Positions 10,193-25,100 of a stretch of DNA of 64,000 bases are shown here, piece after piece (the first letter of the stretch is position 1; every line of letters starts with the position of its first letter). The notes beneath the pieces were generated by a model. That model made no database searches. It worked only from the letters and a program-made list of their open reading frames with translations, and had not been told where the DNA came from. The DNA lies in contig CM057142.1 of assembly GCA_029964075.1 (NCBI GenBank), forward strand, positions 30,506,392 to 30,570,391, in the 5' to 3' direction. The DNA is from Patiria pectinifera. Taxonomy: Eukaryota > Echinodermata > Asteroidea > Valvatida > Asterinidae. A program made the translations under genes and the position numbers.

Positions 10193-13100
10193 GTAAGTTG
10201 TTATCCCATTTTTCACAAATCTCTCTTTTTTTTCATATTTGGTACTTGTTAGATTACCTACATGTACATCTGATGAACTTTTTGAACATTACATGTGGTA
10301 AGTAACTTTGATTTTACAGCAGACTCATTGCTTCATGGTAGAAATTGGACCACGCGTGCGCGTACGGTGTACATGTAAAAAGTAGAGTATAGAGAAATGT
10401 TCAGTTACAAATTTAACCTTTTAAAACATGGACAGGTGTTTTGTGTTTGATTTTACCTTTTTGGAAACGGTCGGTAAAGGTTGTAAAATGATGACTATGA
10501 ACATGATGAATGGCACTGTGCTGTTACATGGAGGAAGGAAATATCCTTCCTCTAGCACTAGACACTATGTCAATTAGAACAGTCTGTTTGTGCTCTGCTT
10601 TGCTTTGACCAGCTCCATACTGGCTTACCAGCAGGTTTACCTTGGTTTACTTCGAACCTTGTTACAATTCTGGATAGAATGCAGTACGGTATATCCTGAT
10701 GCCAATTTTTTTTTACAAATTCTTATGCTACCACAACGATTGTCAGTCATCATGTACATTTGTACAATGTTGTAAAACTTGGAACTGAGAAGTGTATTCA
10801 GTTTTGTTAAACATATTTTAACAAATTTTGCGGCTCCCTATAGATTTTGTACACAACCAATAATGTGGCGTCTGGATACTGTTTTTGGTAATTTCTGAAC
10901 CGATTGTGCTCAAAATTAATAGTTAACTTCAATATGTGGATTTGATTAGTTGCTGAATTGTTGACAGAACGTCTAGTTGCTTAGCTTTTATAGTACATGT
11001 ATACCGGTACTTCACATCATATGAAAGTAGTTACTGTTATAGACATGTTGGAGTTATACGTGTACATGTAGTTAATCATTCAATAATTGTAATGGCGTTT
11101 TTATATTACTAGGTAAACATGGAACTATCAGCTAGATACAGAGGTGTGTGGACTTTCAAAGTTCAAGCTCCTACCTGTAGCTTTAAATTTACATGTAATA
11201 GTATATTCTGTAGTTTGCTGTCAAAGTAAGAAGTGCTTGAAAATGCAGCTCTGTAGTTATTGTCTAACTCTATCTAAATCTTGAAATTGTAATAACATAC
11301 TTTGTAGTTAATGTAGTGGCTAAAAGTTCTTGTTGAGATAATTAAATTATGTGTAAATCACTAATGGAGAGAAACTACACGTCATTTAAATGTGGTGTAA
11401 ATTTGAAATGAATTTAGTTGAGCCTTTGCGATTTTTAACCAGGACCTGAAGAAGTCCATGTATTTCTGTTTCCAGTCAAATTACATTTAACAGCGCATAT
11501 TTTGGCTACAATTTGATGTGTACATTGTACACGCTTAAATGTGGACTTCAAGTTCCATGACAAAATTGGCTCCAAACCTAAAAGTTTGGGTGGACAGGCC
11601 TTTTCAGTGTGGCTTCTTGCTGAACTAAATTCATTTCAGATAGGCTAAATGATGAAGCCTAGTTATTGGAAGAACGTAGGCAGCAATATGGTAGACATGC
11701 TAAGGCCAAAAAAAATAATAGTTCTGCTTCCGGTTTCCCTACCGACCCTATTCTATTTTTTTATGGGAAAAATGAGAAAAAAACCACCAAAACCATCAAT
11801 TTCTACCTTTTACCCTTGACTACACGCAGACGCCTCCATATGATTGTATACAAAAAAAAATGGCAAAATAAAAAAAAATCCCTACCTACGTGTACCTACC
11901 CTATTTTTGAATGCCATGTTATCGGAAACAGAACTATTATTTTTTTGGCCTAACAACTGTTGTACTGCTTGTAGTAGAACATGTACATGTACAGGTACCA
12001 TTGGTAGAAAAGCGATGCTTTGTACATGTACATGTACATTGTACATGATAGATAAGCCATCTGTAGTTCATGTACGGTACATGTATGTACATGTACTAGC
12101 ATCATTTTTCCAAGATCGATCTAAAAAAATCAAGAATGTTATCCCGCTTGGACTGGCATACGGCAGGCACATGCACACGTGGGCAAGTATGATGGCAGTA
12201 GTGTGCACATCTCTAGTTAGATTTCTTCACACTCTGTAGTTCTTCTCTTTCACAGTTCACCTAGAAAAAGTGCCTCAATGACAAACATCCACAAAGCAGG
12301 GGAAATTAATGGGGCACGTCCACGGTAAGTTTCAGGATGCTGCATCCAGAACGATTGCAGCTGGTGGAGGATGATGGTAAAATGGGTCATTTGGAAGTTT
12401 TTAACCTTTGACCTCCTAGAATAAAAGGAATATGGGCAACTTTTGTTTTTTAAAAACAGCTTAGTTAGATGTGCTGTTCAGAGTTTCCCTTCATTGTTTT
12501 TCACACGTAATGTATTCATAGTAAGTGGCTCCTTATCTTCTGCTAGTTTTAGACACCAGTGATATGTGTCAGTGAACTAGCCTGTTAATTCGATGTAAAC
12601 AAAAATGGAAAAATTGTATTTTTATCGTTAACATGTCAAAAGTACATGACAACAGGTTTATGTCCATACTAGAACTACATCTTCGAAATCTAGACACACA
12701 GACCTAAAAAAAAGAGCTTTATTCTGTACAAATTGGGTTACATGTGTACATGTACATGTATGCCTACTTTGACACTAAAAAAAAAGTTCTGCAGAAAGTT
12801 TGAAAATGAATTGTCAAAAGTAAATATCCAGTTCTGCAGGCCCCTACTGTGTCTTTTATCAATCCAATCCCTCGTGTTGAATTATTTATGCCCTGCTTAG
12901 AGTATTTGTGTTCATGTTTATTCTATCAGAACTCACGAAACATGGGTTAGTAGTACTTTCCATTGTGTCCTATTGTAACAGTGAGAAAAGTGCAGAGGGA
13001 AGTTTTCTTTATATCCACTGTGCCCCGTTTCATGGGAAAATGTTAAAGTTATAATGCTCTTCAAACTGGAACAGATTTTTTTTTCTTTCTGTATTGTTGC

Positions 13101-16100
13101 GTCCAATATTTTGACCTTTACTTCAAAGGAAACTGCAACAAAAAGAATTCTGTTCAGTGCACGTTTACAGGTACCGCTACACCTCCGCTTGATCTATTGT
13201 AGTCTGAGCTCTTTAGGGTGGCGAGTGGGAAAGCACATTCATCACTGTAAAAAAAAAGTTGTGACGTGTCTACACTCTGCAGAAAATGTGAAGGAATATG
13301 GCGGGACAATTTTGTGTGTGACAAAGTATGTTCAGAATATAGTGAACAAATTTTGTTGTACTGCAGAGTTTGAGTGTTTATGAAAATTAAGATGAAAAGT
13401 TAAGGAAGAAAACAAGAGCATGAAAGCAAGTGGCAACTGGACAAGAGCAAAAAAATCATTGCAGATAAATGGGGGCTTTTTCCGTTGAAATTAAAAAATT
13501 GCTTCGAAATATTTCTGGAATTTCTTCCTCTCAACATCAACACCCTGAAAACAAAATGTGACCCGTCTCCATGAATTGAGCATTAAAATGTAAGTCAGAA
13601 ATTGCCATTTTAAAATACAGGGGGGCAAAACCAAAATTGGAAGGGATGGTCGTTGTTTTTTTTGGTTTTTTTGGTAGTGCACCTCAATCTGTAATCCTGA
13701 TTTCTACTTTTACCAAATGTTTTTTTCCCTATCAAACATATTTTCATCCCCTTTTATAAGTTGACTGAACTGTTGTACAACAGAAGGATTTTTTAAAAGT
13801 CATTTTCTCAAAAATTACTTTTACAACTTCAGTTTAGTTGGCAGTCTATAGTTTTGTTTCTGAACTCAGTAGGCCTACCCTGAACTATGGTATACCATTA
13901 GAAAGATCTTGTTCTGGAGAATCCAGATTAAAAAATATCTCAATTTTTAAGAAAGTCCATCTTAATGCTCATTTTGTGGTTATGGGGTCACAAATGAACT
14001 CTTCCATTTTGAATTAGTGCATTTTACAAATACTGGGAAGGGAAAAAGTTGGAAATCTTCAAATACCTGTACTTCAAAATTGAAGGACGATTGCTACCAG
14101 TTTCTGCAAAAGACACGTGATAGATTTCACACACAGTACTATACAATGTATGCTAAGTAAACATGGTGAAGTCTCTCATCAGTCATGTCCTCATCCAGAA
14201 AGTCTGGCACCCTTCACACTCATGCACTGTATACACAATATAAGGTGTGAACACTGTCTATACAAATAGGCAGTGTCAACAAGGTCTTGACTGGCCAGTA
14301 ATTGTAGGAGATTGTGTGTGTATAAACAAATGTCGCGAGTCCATACAAACCTCTGTTTGTAGTTAGTTAAAGACCTTTTGTTATAATATTTGCTTTAGTA
14401 ATAACCGGATGTCTACTGTAACACTACAATGACATGCGGTGTATCAGTGCCTTGAACTTTGCCAGTTGAAACATGGTTGAAATTGCTTCAATTATTTTGC
14501 TTATTCCCATGAAATTGTACTTACGGGAGCTTGTTTCAGCAACAAAAGGCAGCCTGTTTTTTATAGTAATTTGCTATGTTCAGAATCAACCTGTTCTGTA
14601 ATTGGCATTTTTTTTTTACCCGAACCTAATCAACGCAATGCACTTTCCTGACTGACCTTGCTCTGTTGTATTAAAGCTCAGGCCCCTGGATGGCAGTAAT
14701 GATATGCAAATTTTCATGGCATTTGAAAATGCATGATGTGCACTGCAATGGAACTAGTGTTCTGCATAGGTCAGAAGTTTGATTTTAATACAGATCTAGT
14801 ATTGCTTCATATACATTTGTACTACAGTACACGAAAATGCGAGAGAAATATGTAACACAATAGAAAGGATCATATTTGTTGAGTCATTAGTTTGATGTAT
14901 GCAACATATGACATTCGAAATTTGATCTCTGTTAGATTTGTTCTCATTATTCAGAAAATAATTTCAATATTTATTTTTCTCTTTTTGTAGGCCGAGCAAG
15001 GAGGCGCTATACAATCCAGGTAAGATTTATTCGAATATGAATTTAACTTACAAAATTAAATTGCGTAAAATTACTCCATTGACCTTTGTCAAGACCTGTT
15101 GCCCTTTTAAAGATAACACAATACATTTCATTAAATTTCAAACATTTAAAGACTGCTGCATTATTTTCATATACATAATTTTTTAGGGGGGGGGGGTGGT
15201 TGTATTCATAAGGATGTATCCCCTTGGCCTATAACCCCTTCTTCCAACCATGTATCCCCTGTGTAAATTAGAATATGGGAAATGGATGTTAGCCTGAGGC
15301 CTGATTTAGTTCAAATTGTAAGCATGGACTCGTACGTGTACCGACAGGTAGAAACCCCAGTCAGAGACAGTTTATGGTCTGTGCTTATCTTTGCATGGCA
15401 AGGGAAGCAATAAACACTATGTACATGCACACATTGTTGTAACAACAATATGCATACTTGAGCTTATCAAGGACAAGGTACCTAGACGGTTTTTATTAAC
15501 TTTTTTGAATACATGAATGTACTGCATGCACAGCACGTCCCAAAATACCTGCAACTTTTTTGCAAGGCTCTAGCGTCGGCGCGGAAAACACGTACCGCCA
15601 ATATTTTTATACCATTTTAAAGCATTAAATCTGAACTTGGCGAGTATTGGTTTGATATTTAATATAGTTTTAAAATTATTCGTGTTCAAATAAAGGCATG
15701 TCGAAAACAAACTCAAGCGATTTCAAGGAAAATCGATCATGCGGTACATCAGGTGCAAACTCGAGTCACACTTTGAGCGTGCTTTTTGAATAGGTACATT
15801 CTTGCACGTGAATTTCAAACTTGAACTTGAAATAAAGAACAATATTGTGAATTTGTTTAAGGTGTATTCTACGTGGATCGAAAAGAATAGGAAACACAGA
15901 AACAAAAAGGCAACAAGATTGTCACATTATGAACGTGATGAACCATTTCTACACTAGAAAAAGTGTGCATGACTAATTTTCCTTGAAATCGGTTGAGTTT
16001 GTTTTTGACATGACCTTATTTGAACATGAATCATTTCAAAACCCTTTTGAAAATCAAACCAATACTTAATCGGGGATAAAGTTAAGATTCCAAGCTTAAA

Positions 16101-19100
16101 AATGGTATAAAAATAATGGCGGTACGTGTTTCCGCGGCGACTCTAGAGCCTCGTAAAAAAATGTCGCAAACTTGTTCTTACAGTGTGTACTTGATAAGAA
16201 ACTGAGATCAATTCTCAATATAGTTGGCGATTGCATCTTAACATTGACTTTATGGCAGTATTTAGGCAGCTCTTGCATAGAATTATTACTTATAAAATTA
16301 CTTTTGATCTCCACCCCTTTAAATTGAATTGTACTTTCATTTAATTTACATTGTAATAGTTGAAGGGAATACCAGGGAATATTTGTGTAATTATTATGTA
16401 CTGGTACTGAATGTAGAATTTTTTATACAGGTAGAGCGAAATATACAGTATTGAATGTGTGAGTGTTTAAACAAACGTGTACGTACTTCACATGGAAATT
16501 GAAAAGTAGCGAGAAAAGTATAGAGAAAAAAAGCCAATCACTTTTATGGCCCATTAAGAAGGAATCACGTTGGATGTGAATTAAAACAACAACACACATG
16601 TATGTACTCTGAGAGCAAAAATAATTAGGGCAGCCACAAAGGCATAGAGATGTAAGTAGTTATATATTGCAAATGAAAAGATTAGTCTTACTGATGCCAC
16701 ACTGGCCTTGACATTTATGAATGAAAAATTGTAGCTTTCATTTAGTAAAAGCGTCAGGCTTCAGTGGGTGTGGCCATCAATGCAACCTATTGAAAGAAAA
16801 CTGATGTGTTTCAAAGAAATGTATTTTAAAGCTATCGATTCACTGTACTGTAGGCTTCATTGTTATTTTTGGTTTCATATTTTGTTTATATAGATTGGAA
16901 TCACTTATTGGCTGTTTTTCTGGCCTGGTTTATTTTGGCATTAATTACATTTGTTTCATAGTGACAAATGCACACATGAACATACACACAATCAAAATCT
17001 GCTTTTAAAATTACAAAATGTATAAGACATGTACCGGTACATGTATTTATAAATTAGGAGTTTAACTAGACTTATTGATCGCAAATTTTTTTTTTTCCAC
17101 CACAAGTGACTGGATGATATTTGGGAACCATGTTTTCACGCATAAAATCACACTGGAAATAATTGGCTGTTCACATACCAGCATCTTGTATGCACAACCC
17201 TTGAAGGTTGATGTTTGACATTGTTTGAAGGTGACTATTGCTAAGGACGTGTCAGTCGGAATATTTGCTCCACTTTTCAATACAAAAGGTTGAAAAGGTC
17301 AAAAAAGAAACGGCAAACTTTCAACCCTCATTTTTTTTTAACCTTGACTCCCTAGTGTCTTTTACTAAGTACTGGACCAAGTCCGCCAAAATCCATCACT
17401 GACCCTGCTTCACATAATGCTTCAGGACCAAATCCGCTGAAATCCACCACAAGACCACCACTACTATAGGTGGATTTTGATGGACTTGGTACTCATGGCT
17501 TGCCTACCAAAATCCCCAAAATGGGGGAATGGATTTTGATGGATTTGGGAAGGTTAGGGTCAGTGTAGTTTTGGAAAGTGATTAATACTGAAAGTTGACA
17601 AAACTTTGGTTCAAGTGAGAATATTTAGAACATTTCAAGGGTTCTGAATTCTGAAATCAGGAATGAGTGTGGTGTGTATTTTCTTACCAAAATTTAAAAA
17701 AAAAAGGCCAATGCATGATTTCAATATTGGAAGGACTTTTGTGGACTTGCTCACTGGTACACATAGACATGCTTCGGGTACGTACAGAGTTTTCCTGACT
17801 TCACTTAGCGACAACAGAGCAAAATTCATTTTGTGACCTTTTGAGTAAACAAATTGCCAAACTCAGATAACAGTGACAAAGTACAAAAAGAGAACAAAAC
17901 TACTATCCTGTCGTCGCTGCAATATTTCTGATTCCAAAAAGGTATCTAAATATTTCTTATCAACGTGACGGAATCCAGTATCAGTATTCACGCTGCTACA
18001 TGTACTATTCTGTCAATGAAATTGGACAAAAAGTGTGTGTATTCAGCTGCTAGAAAATACCATTCGCTTTCATATCTCTCTAAAAATCACTACTTGCCCA
18101 AACCTCCCCACAGATATTTTCCCTGCCGTATTTCAATGAGTTATTGATCATGCTGCGCGTTTCAAAGTCTCTGTGTACACTTTGTTTTTGGACAAGCAGA
18201 TTGTATCGCTTGACTGAGCCCAGCAAAACTCCTTCGGAATGCCCTCTGAGGAGAATGCTTTAATAATACAGGAAATGACAAAGAAGGGAGGGATCGAGTA
18301 AAGCTGCAAACTTGTACATAAGAAACGTGGGAACTCTCTTATTACAATGTAGGTGGACCTTCAGGTTCCATTCTGCACTTTTAACCCCATTTAACCCTAA
18401 CCTCTTGGGTATATTTACCAGAAAGTATCCTGAATCTGCGAAAATCCATCAATTTTGCCATGCACAAAAAATTGGTGGCCAGTGAGTCCATCAGAATCCA
18501 CCAGTTAGGTGGGAGTAAATCTGTTGAGATCCTGAATCCGCCAAAGTCCCCCAACTGCTCAATATGGAGGTGTCCTGAATCCATCAGAATCCTGCAGTTC
18601 CACTAGGCTTATAATCCTGAATCCATCAAAATCCCCCAGTTTGTGTAATATGTAGGTATCCTGAATCCGCCAAAATCCCCCGAAACGGGTGTGAATTTTG
18701 ATGGATTCAAGTACATTAGGGTTAAAGGAAAACCTCCAATTTAATAGAACACATTGAATTAAACATTCAAAAAAAGTTTATCTTTCATTCCATAATGTTA
18801 AGCAGCCGACGGACTGTAAGTAAAAGCAAATCCCACATTTTGCCATAGACTCATTAAGCGAACCAAATTAGAAGCCATATCGCTATTCTAATGTGGAACC
18901 AAGTCTAAGTCTGCGTACATGTCACACAAAGTGGAGATTTGCGCACATGTTGGTAATCCTCTTGGTCAAAAGAACATTGAGTGCATGCATACCACTGTGT
19001 GCGAGTGTGTCAGTATAATGAGACACTAGTGTAGCAAGAAAGTTTTCATGGGTAGGGGTGTTTTACCCCTCCCCAATCCCCACTGTAATGGCGGTAGTAG

Positions 19101-22100
19101 CGAAAACGAAGACCCCTAAAACAAAGACCCCTAAAATGAAGACCCCTAAAACAAAGACCCCTAAAACAAAGACCCCTAAAACGAAGATCCCTAAAACGAA
19201 GACCCCTAAAACGAAGACCCCTAAAACGAAGACCCCTAAAACGAAGACCCCTAAACGAAGATCCCTAAAACAAAGACCCCTAAAACGAACACCCCTAAAA
19301 CAAAGACCCCTAAAACGAAAACGGGTCTTCGTTTTTGAGTGGGTCTTCGTTTTCGAGTGGGTCTTTGTTTTCGAGTGGGTCCTCTGTCTTTGGTCTTCGT
19401 TTTAGGGGTTTTCGTTTTCGATACTATCGTGTAATGGCTGGTGGCAGAATGTGCCCACGTGCATGCACAGTATAGGTACAGGTACTAGCTCAGTCACATA
19501 ACTACTGCATGTACTGAATACACAGTTGAGTTGTTCTTGTATGGTGCTGTACAGTGAAGGGCAGTGTCATGGAACCCGACTTATAATATAATTTGCATGC
19601 AGTGGGTCCGACCTTGAAAAAGGCCCCTGCTTTGGAAAGTTCCATTTTATTTGTAGGTGCAACATATGTTTAGACAAGATTTTTCATTTGCATAGCAGAG
19701 TGCAGTAGGATTTCATATGTACAGTACATGTACCGGTGTAGCATGAATTTAGGCTTTATGAAATACGGACTCATTGGTGGTATTGCGCATGCTCATGCAT
19801 AGATAATTAGGAAAGGGACCGGTCACGTGAGAGGGTTTAACCAATAAAAGGGAAAAAGAGTCCGATTTTTATTCGAGTCTGATTTTCATATGACACCGGT
19901 ACTACCAGCACATTTTTTCCATGTTATTTGTCAGAATGACACTTAATACAATGAGTTATTTAGCATTATTCAAATATTTATTTGATGAAATACTAATGAT
20001 TTACTAATGATTTTCTAACTTTCAGACGCTGAATATCTTTAATAAAAGATGCAATTGGAATTAATTTTCAAAGGGAATTAATGTTATTTTTAATTAATGA
20101 GGGAAATTAATTGATTCCAAATTGGACACAGATGCAAGCAAGTGCTCCATTAGTGCAAACAAAATAGCAATGAATATGATAGCTTCGACAACTTGTTTCA
20201 AGTCCAGCCAGTGAATAGTGACCCAGGACCTTAATTTCTCTGAACAGCCCTGGACGTTGACTATCCTATGACAAGCTACAAATGTAGCTCCTGATTTGAA
20301 TGATTAGCATTGCATGGCTAATGGAAGTTCCAAATGGCTTCTGATCTCTCAACCATAGAGCTATAGCCTAGGGTATTACATGTATATATACTGCTGTATT
20401 CTGGAGACTGATATCCATTTCAGTATCTTCGGTCAGGAAGGAAGTCATTATAATTATGGTCATTAAAGATGCATTCGCAGAATTCTCCATTGACTTCTGT
20501 GATTTTTTGTTTAGATTTTCATATATGATGGTCAGTTGTTATGAAAAAAAATTCACATATTTATATGTTTTCCTATTTGTTAAATTTTTTTACTGCACAA
20601 GTTAAAAGATAACAAAAAAAGTATTTAGGTCCTTTAAAAATATTTTGTAGTAGTCCGTGGGACGAGGCCTTTTTTTCGCTTGCCACGCAGTCTGGTTCGC
20701 CGAATTTTATAAAACTTCTCAGACATGTAGATTATGGTGTACCATATCGAAAAAACTTTGTTCCCCGATCCACAGTTTGTTTGAGAATGAGAAAATCTGG
20801 GATAAAAACGCTGACAATTCTACTTATTTCGCAGAGTTTCATGTACATGTACATGTACATGAACCTACATTGTACTTGTAGGGAGAAACTTATTCTAAAC
20901 AAGTCGGGTGGTACAGGTAATTTAAAAAAAAAAAAAAATGATTTACTCTTTTTTTCCCATTAAGCTTAGTTCCAACAAAAGAGCATTTTGGGGCGTTCCA
21001 CTGACGCTTAAAACCACGCATACACTCCACGAAGTATATACATGATGCATGTTCTTTATATCAAATGCAGTCCTACATGTACATGTTTCATGTAATTATG
21101 GGTTTTTATTGCCTGCCTCAGACAGTACACGCATGACTGGCCAAGCCAAGCGGCCAACTATTCATCCTAAAACTTACACGTGATAAGAGTTAACTTGCAA
21201 GTCTGGGTACAGCAAAATAGCTGGTATGACTATATATAAATTATCCCTCTGAAAAATGGAGATACTTGTAGAATGGAAAACTCCGTGGTTCAGCATAGCC
21301 AGAGGTTTTTTTGGGTTGCCTGGCTGTCATAAATTTTAACCCAGAATTTTTGTTCGGTCACGTGGCCGTCACAAAATAAAAAAAGCAGACAGTATTTGGC
21401 ATTATTGGACAATTCACTCTTTTCACACTCCGCCATTGGGCATGCACAGCCTCGATCTGACAACTTTACACAATGAAAATAACCGGTTCAGTGATCTGAA
21501 CCCCGACACGGGAATCACTGAACCGGCTGTATTTATTGTGTAAAGTTGCCAGATCGAGGCTCTGCATGCCCCTGGCGGAAGTGTGAAAAGAGCGAATAGA
21601 TTGGACTGTGTGAACATTGCGGTATATTTGTGAACCAACACGAATAGAAATACCTTATATTGCTTTCCAATGGAAAAGCAGTAGTGTCGTTAGGGCAGCT
21701 CCAATTCATTGGTCTCTGAACTGGAAGTTGTGAACATAAAAAGCGTAAAGCAGCTTCTCTTTCGGCTTTAACTTTGCCCTTATCCTTCAAAATCCATCGG
21801 GAGATTTTGAAGGATTGCAGAGCCCAGCAACTCTCAAAGACTTCACATGGGGTTTGATGGTGGTTTTTTGCACAGTGCTTGATTTTTGAGGATTTTTGAG
21901 GATTCAGGAAATTTTCAGCAGAAAATGGGTCATTGTATTAATTTGGGGTCCAATTTTTTTTCCTGTACCTGTTACGGGGCCGTATCATAAGTCTGACGCC
22001 TCCATAAGTCCGGAATTTCAGACTCTATGGCGTCGGACTTATGAGGCTAAGTCCGACAACGGAAACAAGGCGTTTAAATTTGTTGGACTTACGAGGCGTT

Positions 22101-25100
22101 GGAGCTATGAGGTGTCGGACCTATTAGGCGTCAGACTAATGGGCCTTTATTTGGTTAGGGGATGGGATTTTGTCGGACTTAAGAGGCGTCGGACCTATGA
22201 GGCGTCGGACTTATGAGCGGACCCCCCTGTTACATGTACATCTGAAAAATCCTGAAGCACTATCTAATGCAGTCGTCCTCAAGACTGATTATGAATAGCA
22301 AACCTACATGTACCTGACAAATCAAAAATTGTTTGAATTCATTCTTAATGATACTTGAATGGCAAAATACGAAGTACATGTAGCAAAGTATCAGGGACAG
22401 GAAAAATGGCACACTACATGTATATGGACACTAAATTCAAATGCCTGTATATGTACAATGTAGGGTTATACATGTACATTGTACCTTGTACAAAGATGCA
22501 CGGATCCCGTTCTATATCCTACTATCTCTGTGGATATTTCTGGATTGTTGTGTGTGTCCTTTTTCCCAGTATTGATCACTCATGTGTCTGAAATACAAAT
22601 CAATAGCTTCAATTGATCTTTTGGCATCTTTCCCCCAACCATCCGTGACCATTGATAAAAATCAAATCGACTGTCGGCTAAGTTACGTTACAGACTCCAT
22701 GACATGAACATTTATGTGTACACATGTATGTACTTGCACACAATGTAATTGTAGGCTGGGCAGATTTTACAAGATTGCTTGCTTTTTTTTTCAAGACAAT
22801 ATCAATGGAAAATGTTTGTTGGGTGTAATTTGATATATATTTTTTTAAATTTTTTTTTCAACGCATGATTTGCTTAGAATAACATGTGCTGAAACACTAG
22901 AAGTTCTGATATTTTGTTACACAGTAAACAATTTATATGTGCATTCTGTGCTAGACTATAAAAACAAATAGAGCTGATATTATTTCACAACTTGTGAACA
23001 GCATTTTTAAAAATTTTTAAACATACATTGGATAAAAAAAAAATTGTAGAAGTTAATTTGTGGAAACTCCTCATGGCATTAAAAAAAATCATATTTGTAT
23101 TTTATTTTAAATTTATGCGTACTAAGAGAACAGTTGGGGAATGTCATTTAGTCTTAAAGCTCTGAAAGTTTGTTGCTTATTGTTTTGTTCGTACAGTTTT
23201 ATTCAGTCATATTTTCATGCCATTGTTGCGTTGAACATTTTCAAGAAAAAGTTGTGGAAGCATTTGAATTTATTTCAAAAGCATTTGAATATATTAAAAA
23301 ACAACGTAGTAGAATTTTTTAAAATAGATGAAAAAAAAAAAGTTGGACAATTATTAGTTATCCATTACAGCCTTTGAGGTGGAAGTTCTAATGTATTGAT
23401 TCATAGCAAACATTTCAGGAATATAAAAGGTAAAAAAAATCAGCCTGAGAAATGGAAAGAAGAACCTTTTAAGTACAACACACGCAATGGGGGAAAATCA
23501 CGGTGGGTTGCATGTACTCTTTCACGTGCTGCAGGAAAATGTTGTCCTAGGTCGGCGCGGCGCAGGCTGCTGCGCCGGGCGATGTATTAACTTTTACGGC
23601 CGGGGACCGGACGGGGCAGCCGGCAGCAATTCCCGGTGATTATTTCTCATCATCAATTTCCACATTTGTTTGTGAGAGTATCGATTGTAAATGATTTGAT
23701 ACAACTTTTGTGGCCCTTTTTATAGCTTCTGTAGTGTAAATGGAACTAGTTCAAAGCATTTTGGCGAGAATTTGGAGGCCTTACAAAATTGAAACCGCTG
23801 CCGTCGGTGCGGCTTATACGCCGGTGCGGCTTATACGCCGACTTCAAATCTTAATTTGCAGATTTTTGCGTGCTGCGGCTTATACGCCGCGCGGCTTATA
23901 TTCCGAAAATTACGGTAGGTTGTGTAAATTGTGAAAACCTGAACCACTGGGATTTGAGCCACAACCGCCTAGTTAAATGATGCGGAAGCTTTTGCAATAT
24001 TAACCTGATCTCACTCCTGTGTCTCATTCAATTGACAAGTGAAGTGTGGAGGAGAGTATCAAATCTCGTGTCATTAGATGTGACAGGCTGGTTGATCTCT
24101 GGGCTGAAAAAAAGGCCAGCATCGTGTCAAGTGCATACAAGCGATGTGTTAGCAAACTGATATTAAAGTCACACTGTGCGTGGTCCAGACAGCCCTGTTG
24201 TGTTGAAACCTAGTAAGGCCAAAAGAAAAAAGGCTCCGGTTTCTGGTCTGCCCGCGCGTCGCCGTAGCCATGCGCGTCGGCAAAATTAAACAGTTTTTTT
24301 TTTTTTCAATGTGAGATGATGTTTCAAAACCGTCAAACTCTAGTGGTTTGACTGGAATCCTGCTGCTGCACAATTTTAACGTGTTTTTAGATGGGGTTAC
24401 GGTCGAGTATAAGCTTTACAAAATGTATGTGGCCTCTCTGGGCCCCGATACATTTTGCCCCAAATTTAGTCGGGCACCATTTGCAATCATCAGCCGACAT
24501 TTGACCAAAAAAAAACAAAACGCGTCGCCGCACCACTTTTGGGGCAAGCTCCATACCAGAAACTGAAGACTTTTTTTTGTTGGCCTAAGCAGACAAGACG
24601 GATCTAGTGTGGACATGGTGGATGAAATTACAGTTTTGTCTGTTTCGACTTGAGTGTTTACCTTATAAAAAAACCTGGACACGTACATTAAATGGCTTCA
24701 TGATACAATATATTTGGTTTTTGGAAAGTAACTTTGTCACAACACGTTATATGCATCTTCTTTCTTATTGTTACATTGGATACATGTTGTTGATTGATGT
24801 GGGGAGTTCTTTGGGAATGGGGCCGTCAAGTTTTCAAATGTGTAACATAGAATTATTTGTAATTACCAGCAACACAACTAATTGTATTGACATCTTAAAA
24901 ATAAAACGAAGATTTGTCAGAACATGAACAGAAGTATGACTTAAATTTCAGGTTTACATCCAATACAAAATGCTTGACTCAAATACTGTAGATATATTTT
25001 AAATTGAGCAGTTTTTTGTTTCGGTAACTTCTGCTCCCTTTAAACATACCCTTCTACATTTTTGTACTTTTTACATATTATAGGCAATTCCAGCATTATG

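Noticed and set aside
19100-19320. CRISPR-like regular repeat
   Set aside because: Units are directly adjacent with no spacers, and the DNA is eukaryotic.
19058-19405. Open frame giving a Lys-Thr-Pro repeat protein
   Set aside because: It is simply the 15-mer DNA array read in a frame without stops; it crosses both transposon ends and has no other coding sign.
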